Below, one piece after another: positions 1 through 5,099 of a DNA stretch of 5,099 nucleotides. The notes beneath the pieces were generated by a model, which saw only the letters and a program-made list of their open reading frames with translations, had not been told where the DNA came from and ran no database searches. The position numbers and the translations under genes are program-made. The DNA is from Kiloniellales bacterium. Its GTDB lineage: Bacteria > Pseudomonadota > Alphaproteobacteria > Kiloniellales > JAKSDN01. The stretch spans positions 1 through 5,099 of the forward strand of contig JAKSDN010000814.1 in NCBI GenBank assembly GCA_022360075.1. The letters run 5' to 3'. The first letter of the stretch is position 1. Each line of letters opens with the position of its first letter.

Positions 1-82
1 CCGGCCTGCAGCCGACGATCCGGCAGGATCACCGCTCCGCCTGCCTGCACAGCGCCGAGCTCACCGCGACGAGAGAACGGGC

Positions 83-86
<4 letters not shown>
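1..86 (+). CDS. C-terminal end of an upstream ABC importer ATPase (DppD/OppD type), partial
   Basis: Only the last 27 codons are present, read in frame from position 3 to a TGA at 84-86; the gene begins outside the window. The tail contains an R-x-x-H-R-x-A-C-like stretch (QDHRSAC) about 13 residues before the end. It resembles the GHxxACH-type ending of the oligo_HPY C-terminal extension of peptide/nickel-family ATPases. The stop overlaps the start of the next ATPase as ATGA (83-86), the usual arrangement for the two ATPase genes of an Opp/Dpp cassette. The assignment rests on a short tail plus context, so family membership is inferred. What is seen directly is an open frame ending in a 4-base overlap. 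Confidence 0.6.
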
Positions 87-1203
<1,117 letters not shown>

Positions 1204-1207
<4 letters not shown>

Positions 1208-1848
1208 GTGAGAACCTTGAAAGCAACTATGCCGGTGTGTTCGACGGCGAAATCGGTTTCGGAGAAAGACCCGCCGTTATCGTGATCGACTTCACGAAGG
1301 CTTACACGACGAAGGGCTCGCCGTTCTACGCCGATGGCGTCGTCTCGGCGGTCTCGGAGAGCGTGGCGCTCCTGTCCGCCGCCCGCAAGGCGCAAGTCCC
1401 GATCATCTACACGAAGGTGATGTACCACCCCTCCGGCATCGATGGCGGGCTCTTCGTCAAGAAGGTTCCGTCCCTTCGCAAGCTGGTGCAAGGCGAGCCG
1501 CTCGTCGAGATCGACGATGCGCTCGCGCCGCGGGAAGACGAGCTCGTGATCGTCAAGAGCTACCCGAGCTGCTTCTTCGGCACCTCGTTGATCGCGACGC
1601 TCAAGGCGCTGAGCGTCGATACCCTGGTCCTGATCGGCTGCTCGACGAGCGGCTGCGTGCGAGCGACCGCGGTCGACGGTCTCCAGTACGGCTACCACGT
1701 GATCGTGCCGCGTGAATGCGTCGGCGATCGCCACGCAGCGCCCCATGACGCCAATCTCTTCGACATCAACGCGAAGTACGGCGACGTGGTGGCCAAGGCC
1801 GACGTCATCGCACGCTTCAACGCGATCGCCGGGCAAGCGGCGGCTTAG
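1204..1848 (+). CDS. Isochorismatase-family cysteine hydrolase (N-carbamoylsarcosine amidase / maleamate amidase-like)
   Basis: The 214-residue protein has the complete Asp-Lys-Cys catalytic triad of the family: Asp29 in VIVIDF, Lys118 in VIVKSYPS, and nucleophile Cys151 in STSGCVRA after the IGCSTSG turn. The tail pattern ECVGDR then PHDANLFDINAKYGDV matches, from memory, the N-carbamoylsarcosine amidase and maleamate amidohydrolase (NicF-like) branch more than nicotinamidase or true isochorismatase. Such enzymes hydrolyse a C-N amide or ureido bond to release ammonia (and CO2 from carbamoyl substrates) in the cytoplasm. The GTG start has a strong Shine-Dalgarno five bases upstream and overlaps the ATPase stop (GTGA), implying coupled expression with the importer. 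That coupling suggests it acts on the imported compound or a near product. No signal peptide is visible. The exact substrate is undetermined; ring-opening or another amide substrate remains possible. Confidence 0.9.
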
Positions 1849-1876
1849 CGCCCGGCGAGACAGTCATCCGAGCAAC

Positions 1877-1880
1877 GAGG
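1877..1880 (+). promoter_or_regulatory. Ribosome binding site that decides the start of the glutaredoxin-DinB gene
   Basis: GAGG lies eight bases before the ATG at 1889. The reading frame extends further left, to an ATG at 1712, but that stretch lies within the isochorismatase gene and encodes arginine/serine-rich shadow sequence. The start at 1889 gives a glutaredoxin fold beginning at a normal distance. Confidence 0.65.
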
Positions 1881-1888
1881 AAAACCCC

Positions 1889-2686
1889 ATGACAGCGCAG
1901 ACTCCGAACCTATCGGACGAGGTCTTCGTCTATTGGCAGACCGGCTGCACGAGCTGCCTTAGGACGAAGGAGTTCCTCACCGAGCATGGCATCGCGTTCC
2001 ACTCGCGCAACGTCCTCGAGGACGAGACGGCCCTCGACGAGCTCGCCCGCTTCGGGCTGCGCCAGGTGCCGATCGTGGTGCGCGGCGACGCCTGGGCGAA
2101 CGGCCAGATACTCGGTGACGTCGCCCGGCTCGTCGGCATCGACTGGGGCAAGGCGCGGATCTTGCCGCCCGAAGAGCTGCACCGCCGTCTCAACACGATC
2201 ATGCAGGGGAGCGATCGTTTCCTGCGCCAGCTTCCGACGGAAAGCCTGCAAACCCACTTGCCGAACCGTCCGCGCAGCTATGCCGACCTCGTCTACCACA
2301 TCTACAACATCATCGACGCCTTCGTTGAGCACGAAGAGGGCATCCCGCTGGTCTACGAGGCCTACTACCGGCTGCCACCGCCCGAGATGCAGACCATCGA
2401 TGGGCTGGGCGGCTACGGCAGTCATGTCGCGAAGCGTCTGAACGATTGGTTCAGCGGACCGGGGCGGAGCGCCGACTGGTCGGCGACCGCGCAGGTCTAC
2501 TACGGCAAGCAGACGCGCCATCAGTTCCTCGAGCGCACGGCCTGGCACAGCGGTCAGCACGCGCGCCAGCTCATGTGGACGCTCGAACGCATGGGCATTG
2601 CCCCGGACGGATCGCTCGGACCGGAGACGTTCCAGGGCCTGCCGATGCCGGAGAAGGTTTGGGACAGCGAGAACGACGCGGCGTGA
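1889..2686 (+). CDS. Glutaredoxin-like / DinB-like (thiol-transferase superfamily) fusion protein
   Basis: The 265-residue protein has two recognisable parts. Residues about 11-85 form a glutaredoxin/thioredoxin-like fold: beta strand VFVYWQ, a CTSC motif at 20-23, then a helix, and a cis-proline motif QVPIVV with Pro61. Residues about 100-235 form a DinB-like four-helix bundle with His137 in LVYHIYN and His220/His224 in WHSGQHARQL. This His plus HxxxH arrangement is the divalent-metal site of the DinB/YfiT/mycothiol-dependent maleylpyruvate isomerase superfamily. Members of that superfamily include thiol-cofactor-dependent isomerases and S-transferases, though many are uncharacterised. Joining it to a glutaredoxin suggests a glutathione- or other thiol-dependent reaction; this is inference. 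The protein looks cytosolic, with no signal peptide or membrane segment. It sits 40 bases after the amidohydrolase and 40 before the leuC-like gene, so it is probably co-transcribed. The domain calls are solid; the enzymatic role is unknown. Confidence 0.85.
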   Translation: MTAQTPNLSDEVFVYWQTGCTSCLRTKEFLTEHGIAFHSRNVLEDETALDELARFGLRQVPIVVRGDAWANGQILGDVARLVGIDWGKARILPPEELHRRLNTIMQGSDRFLRQLPTESLQTHLPNRPRSYADLVYHIYNIIDAFVEHEEGIPLVYEAYYRLPPPEMQTIDGLGGYGSHVAKRLNDWFSGPGRSADWSATAQVYYGKQTRHQFLERTAWHSGQHARQLMWTLERMGIAPDGSLGPETFQGLPMPEKVWDSENDAA

Positions 2687-2715
2687 GGCTCGCGCGTGCC
2701 ATGTTTCTCCAACTG

Positions 2716-2721
2716 AAGGGG
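2716..2721 (+). promoter_or_regulatory. Ribosome binding site for the leuC-like gene
   Basis: AAGGGG ends five bases before the ATG at 2727. The open frame extends left to 2598, but the added 43 residues are arginine-rich and overlap the preceding gene. The start at 2727 yields MPTTLFDKIW, which aligns with the usual LeuC N-terminus (K/T-TL-[YF]-[ED]-K-[LI]-[WF]-[DN]-AH). Confidence 0.7.
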
Positions 2722-2726
2722 CAAAG

Positions 2727-4124
2727 ATGCCGACGACGCTGTTCGACAAGATCTGGAACGCCCACAGCATCACGACCAGACCCGACGGTCACACTCTCCT
2801 CTTCGTCGACAGGCACCTCGTGCACGACGCCACGGCACAGGCCTTCGACGCCATCGAAGAGCTCGGGCTGAAGGTCCGCAGACCCGACCTCACCATCGGA
2901 GCCGCGGATCACTACGTCAACACGGTCGGCAGCCTGGCGGAGCAGCGCCCGGCCCTGGCCGAGATGACCCATCGGCTGCTCGACAACGCGCGAAAGTCGG
3001 ACTTCACCGCCTTCGGCTTCGGCGACCCGCGACAGGGCATCGTGCACGTCATAGGCCCGGAGCTGGGCTTTACGCTGCCCGGCACTGTCCTGGTCTGCGG
3101 CGACAGCCACACCGCGTCCCACGGCGCGCTGGGCGCGCTCGCCTTCGGGATCGGCGCCTCGGAAGTCGCCCACGTGCTCGCCACCCAGACGATCTGGCAG
3201 GCGAAACCCAAGCAAATGAGAATCAGCATCGACGGCGAGCTGGGGCCGGGTGTGACGGCCAAGGACGTCGTGCTGGAGATCATTCGAAGGATCGGTACGG
3301 ATGGCGGGACCGGCTATGCCATCGAGTACCGGGGCGACGTCATCGACGCGTTGTCCATCGAAGCACGGCTCACGATCTGCAATATGACGATCGAGGCCGG
3401 GGCCCGCAGCGGGCTGGTCGCGCCGGACGATACGACGTTCGGCTATCTCCAGGGCCGGCCGCTGGCCCCGTCCGAAGAGATGTGGGAGCGGGCGGTCGGT
3501 GACTGGCGATCCCTACGAAGTGACGCCGACGCAGCCTTCGACCGCGAGATCGCCATCGACGGCCGCATGATCGAGCCGGTCGTGACCTGGGGCACGTCGC
3601 CGGAGCAGGCCGCCCCGATCTCGCAATCCATACCCGACCCGAGACAGGAGCCGGAGCCCTTGCGGCGGGAAGCGGCGGAGAAGGCGCTTGCCTACATGGA
3701 CCTGCGGGCCGGCACGGCGTTGAGCGACGTCGCCATCGACCGCGTCTTCATCGGCTCCTGCACCAACAGCCGCATCGAGGATCTCAGAGCCGCCGCCAGG
3801 ATCGCGAAGGGACGCCGCGCCAAGGTGCCGGCGATCGTCGTCCCCGGATCGGGACAGGTCAAACGGCAGGCCGAAGCCGAGGGCTTGGACCGGATCTTTC
3901 GTGCCGCCGGATTCGAGTGGCGCCAACCGGGCTGCTCCATGTGCGTCGCAATGAACGGCGATTCGGTGCCGCCCGGAGAGCGCTGCGCTTCGACCTCCAA
4001 CAGGAACTTCGCCGGCCGGCAAGGGCGCGAGGCGCGTACCCACCTTCTCAGTCCACCGATGGCGGCTGCGGCTGCGATCAACGGGCGACTGACGGATGTG
4101 CGCAAGCTCGGGTTCGGAGAATGA
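2727..4124 (+). CDS. leuC: Aconitase-superfamily hydro-lyase large subunit, LeuC type
   Basis: The 465-residue protein matches the usual length of bacterial LeuC (about 466-470). It carries the [4Fe-4S] ligands: Cys345 in FIGSCTNSRIEDL, and Cys403 and Cys406 in GCSMCVAMN. Other conserved blocks include GIVHVIGPE (104-112), CGDSHTASHGALGALAFGIG (124-143), HVLATQT (149-155), GGTGY (193-197), WGT (288-290) and CASTSNRNF (420-428). With the small subunit it should form a heterodimer or heterotetramer that dehydrates and rehydrates a 2-hydroxy dicarboxylate or tricarboxylate-like acid. In leucine synthesis this is isopropylmalate isomerase; relatives act as maleate hydratase, citramalate dehydratase or dimethylmalate dehydratase. 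At 61-66 the usual DHNV-[PS]-T active-site loop reads DHYVNT, which may signal a different substrate. Neighbours are transport and amide-hydrolysis genes, with no leuA or leuB in view, so I favour a catabolic paralogue. Family certain; substrate not. Confidence 0.93.
   Translation: MPTTLFDKIWNAHSITTRPDGHTLLFVDRHLVHDATAQAFDAIEELGLKVRRPDLTIGAADHYVNTVGSLAEQRPALAEMTHRLLDNARKSDFTAFGFGDPRQGIVHVIGPELGFTLPGTVLVCGDSHTASHGALGALAFGIGASEVAHVLATQTIWQAKPKQMRISIDGELGPGVTAKDVVLEIIRRIGTDGGTGYAIEYRGDVIDALSIEARLTICNMTIEAGARSGLVAPDDTTFGYLQGRPLAPSEEMWERAVGDWRSLRSDADAAFDREIAIDGRMIEPVVTWGTSPEQAAPISQSIPDPRQEPEPLRREAAEKALAYMDLRAGTALSDVAIDRVFIGSCTNSRIEDLRAAARIAKGRRAKVPAIVVPGSGQVKRQAEAEGLDRIFRAAGFEWRQPGCSMCVAMNGDSVPPGERCASTSNRNFAGRQGREARTHLLSPPMAAAAAINGRLTDVRKLGFGE
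4116..4119 (+). promoter_or_regulatory. Ribosome binding site that decides the start of the leuD-like gene
   Basis: GGAG lies six bases before the ATG at 4126, inside the end of the leuC-like gene. An alternative in-frame ATG at 4096 would add ten residues (MCASSGSEND) that do not fit LeuD N-termini, whereas 4126 gives MQAFRRHRG, a typical LeuD beginning. Confidence 0.65.
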
Positions 4125-4125
4125 C

Positions 4126-4755
4126 ATGCAAGCCTTTCGACGCCATCGGGGCCTTTTGGTGCCCCACATCGCCGCCAACGTCGACACCGACCAGATCATC
4201 CCCGCGCGCTTTCTCCATAGAGCGCGCAAGCAAGGCTACGGCGACCTCCTGTTCCACGACCTGCGCCGCGACGACACGGGCGGAGAGAAGCCGGGCTTCA
4301 TCCTCAACCAAGCCCCCTATCGCGACGGCACGATCCTGCTGGCCGGCCCGAACTTCGGCTGTGGCTCGTCACGCGAGCACGCCGTTTGGGCGCTCGTCGA
4401 CCACGGCTTCAAGGCCGTCATGGCGCCGAGTTTCGGCGATATCTTCTACAACAACTGCAACAAGAACGGCTTGCTCGCCATCGTCGCGGAGGAGGCCCTG
4501 CTGAAGGCGCTCGCCGATGAAGCGCGCCACCGGGCCGGGGCGAAGGCGACCATCGATCTTCCCGAACAGAGCATTACCTTAGAAGACGGTAGATGCTGGA
4601 CTTTCTCGATCGACCCCTACCGGAAGCAGGCGCTGCTCGAGGGCGCATCGGAGATCGAGATGACCTTGAAGGCGATCGGCGAGATCGAGACGTTCGAGGC
4701 GACGCACATGGCGAAATCGCCCTGGATCACGGCCCGGCCGGTCCGAGCGATCTGA
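4126..4755 (+). CDS. leuD: Aconitase-superfamily hydro-lyase small (swivel) subunit, LeuD type
   Basis: The 209-residue protein is close to the usual length of proteobacterial LeuD (about 200). Conserved blocks are NVDTDQIIP (18-26), GPNFGCGSSREHA (74-86) and APSFGDIFYNNCNKNG (100-115), with a beta-rich C-terminal part, CWTFSIDPYRKQALLEG (157-173). It is the swivelling domain that completes the active site formed by the iron-sulfur large subunit. Substrate-facing segments differ from the E. coli sequence I remember: FHDLR in place of FNDWR, and NNCNKNGLLAI in place of GNSFNNQLLPV. This is compatible with a changed substrate but could be ordinary divergence. Only one base separates it from the leuC-like stop, as expected for subunits made in equal amounts. 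It appears to be the last plus-strand gene of the operon, since the next gene faces it from the other strand. Confidence 0.92.
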   Translation: MQAFRRHRGLLVPHIAANVDTDQIIPARFLHRARKQGYGDLLFHDLRRDDTGGEKPGFILNQAPYRDGTILLAGPNFGCGSSREHAVWALVDHGFKAVMAPSFGDIFYNNCNKNGLLAIVAEEALLKALADEARHRAGAKATIDLPEQSITLEDGRCWTFSIDPYRKQALLEGASEIEMTLKAIGEIETFEATHMAKSPWITARPVRAI

Positions 4756-4914
4756 ACCTGTCGAAGGTTTCGGCCTCGAAGCGAGCGCAGCTCTGGTTCG
4801 CTCTTGCCTTGCCCATGGCCGACAGCAATCCTCCAAATTCGACAAGCGCAGCATGAGGGCGACGGAGCTCGGCATGCACGGAGCAGCGAGAGCCAGTATC
4901 AACGACCCACGGTA
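4756..4914. other. Convergent intergenic region
   Basis: These 159 bases separate the leuD-like stop from the stop of the oppositely oriented hydrolase gene. Transcription from both sides should end here. The only secondary structure I found is a weak, bulged stem at 4761-4779 (TCGAAGG against CCTCGA) with no T-run after it. No convincing intrinsic terminator, repeat or gene is visible; termination may be Rho-dependent, which is inference. Confidence 0.6.
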
Positions 4915-5099
4915 TTACGACGTCCCACCGTCTGTCCGATCGATCTGGTCCAGAAATCCAGCCATGCGCGACAAGGTCTCCTGCGGGTTCGAGTACATCG
5001 GGAAGTGGCCGGCATGGCTGATCTCGGCGACGGCCACACCACCCGCCCGGAGCTGACCGAGGTAGGGTAGGCCTCGGTTCTGCTCGCCGTGCATGAACA
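4915..5099 (-). CDS. C-terminal end of an alpha/beta hydrolase, partial
   Basis: Reading leftward from 5097, the minus strand is open for 60 codons and ends at TAA (4917-4915). The translated tail begins FMHGEQNRGLPYL and contains AEISHAGHFPMYSNP. This matches the end of many alpha/beta-fold hydrolases: the strand with the GEQN acid-loop region, then the catalytic-histidine loop. The likely catalytic histidine is residue 31 of the fragment, in GHFP (codon 5007-5005). The nucleophile elbow and start codon lie beyond the right edge. The gene converges with the leuD-like gene, so it is not part of that operon unless separately regulated. Candidate activities include esterase, C-C hydrolase, dehalogenase or deformylase; the tail alone cannot discriminate. 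The overlapping plus-strand frames at 4804-5070 and 4853-5056 look like shadows of this gene. Confidence 0.8.
   Translation of the reverse strand, partial: FMHGEQNRGLPYLGQLRAGGVAVAEISHAGHFPMYSNPQETLSRMAGFLDQIDRTDGGTS

Noticed and set aside
1712..1888. Possible 59-residue N-terminal extension of the glutaredoxin-DinB protein
   Set aside because: It overlaps the isochorismatase gene, is Ser/Arg/Pro-rich, and a good ribosome binding site precedes the ATG at 1889.
2598..2726. Possible 43-residue N-terminal extension of the LeuC-like protein
   Set aside because: It overlaps the preceding gene and is arginine-rich; the canonical LeuC N-terminus begins at 2727 behind a ribosome binding site.
1910..2773. 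287-codon open frame on the minus strand
   Set aside because: It is antisense to the glutaredoxin-DinB gene, whose domains and catalytic residues are clear; no family resemblance on the minus strand.
3513..4229. 238-codon open frame on the minus strand
   Set aside because: It is antisense to the leuC-like and leuD-like genes, with low-complexity GC-driven composition and no motif.
4761..4779. Possible terminator hairpin after the leuD-like gene
   Set aside because: Six base pairs with a bulge and no following T-run; too weak to call an intrinsic terminator.
4853..5056. 67-codon plus-strand frame after the leuD-like gene
   Set aside because: It runs opposite a minus-strand frame with a clear alpha/beta hydrolase C-terminus, and its own translation has no recognisable features.

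Overview
The window is GC-rich, densely packed DNA with short intergenic gaps. Proteobacterial-type LeuC and LeuD, and an Opp/Dpp-type ABC importer running into catabolic genes, suggest a proteobacterium. Alphaproteobacteria (Rhizobiales-like) is my best guess, but it rests on gene style only. There is no rRNA, tRNA, mobile element, CRISPR array or obvious repeat.

Layout: (1) positions 1-86 hold the last 27 codons of an upstream gene, probably the first ATPase (DppD/OppD type) of a peptide/nickel-family ABC importer. (2) 83-1207 is the second ATPase (DppF/OppF type), overlapping the first by ATGA. (3) 1204-1848 is an isochorismatase-family cysteine amidohydrolase, overlapping the ATPase by GTGA and preceded by a strong Shine-Dalgarno. 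(4) 1889-2686 is a two-domain protein: an N-terminal glutaredoxin-like domain with CTSC, and a C-terminal DinB-like four-helix domain with a three-histidine metal site. (5) 2727-4124 and 4126-4755 are the large and small subunits of an aconitase-superfamily hydro-lyase of the LeuC/LeuD type. (6) On the opposite strand, 4915-5099 is the C-terminal end of an alpha/beta hydrolase that enters from the right edge. It has no start codon inside the window.

The five complete plus-strand genes plus the upstream ATPase look like one operon: two 4-base overlaps, two 40-base gaps and one 1-base gap, with no internal promoter or terminator that I can recognise. The promoter must lie left of the window.

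The most economical reading is an import-and-degrade operon. A small amide- or ureido-containing compound is taken up by the ABC system, hydrolysed by the cysteine amidohydrolase, and the resulting (possibly unsaturated) dicarboxylate is hydrated or isomerised by the LeuCD-like enzyme. The glutaredoxin-DinB fusion could be a thiol-dependent isomerase or transferase step. The substrate is not determined by the sequence. The biosynthetic alternative (ordinary leucine pathway LeuCD) is less likely given the neighbours but is not excluded.
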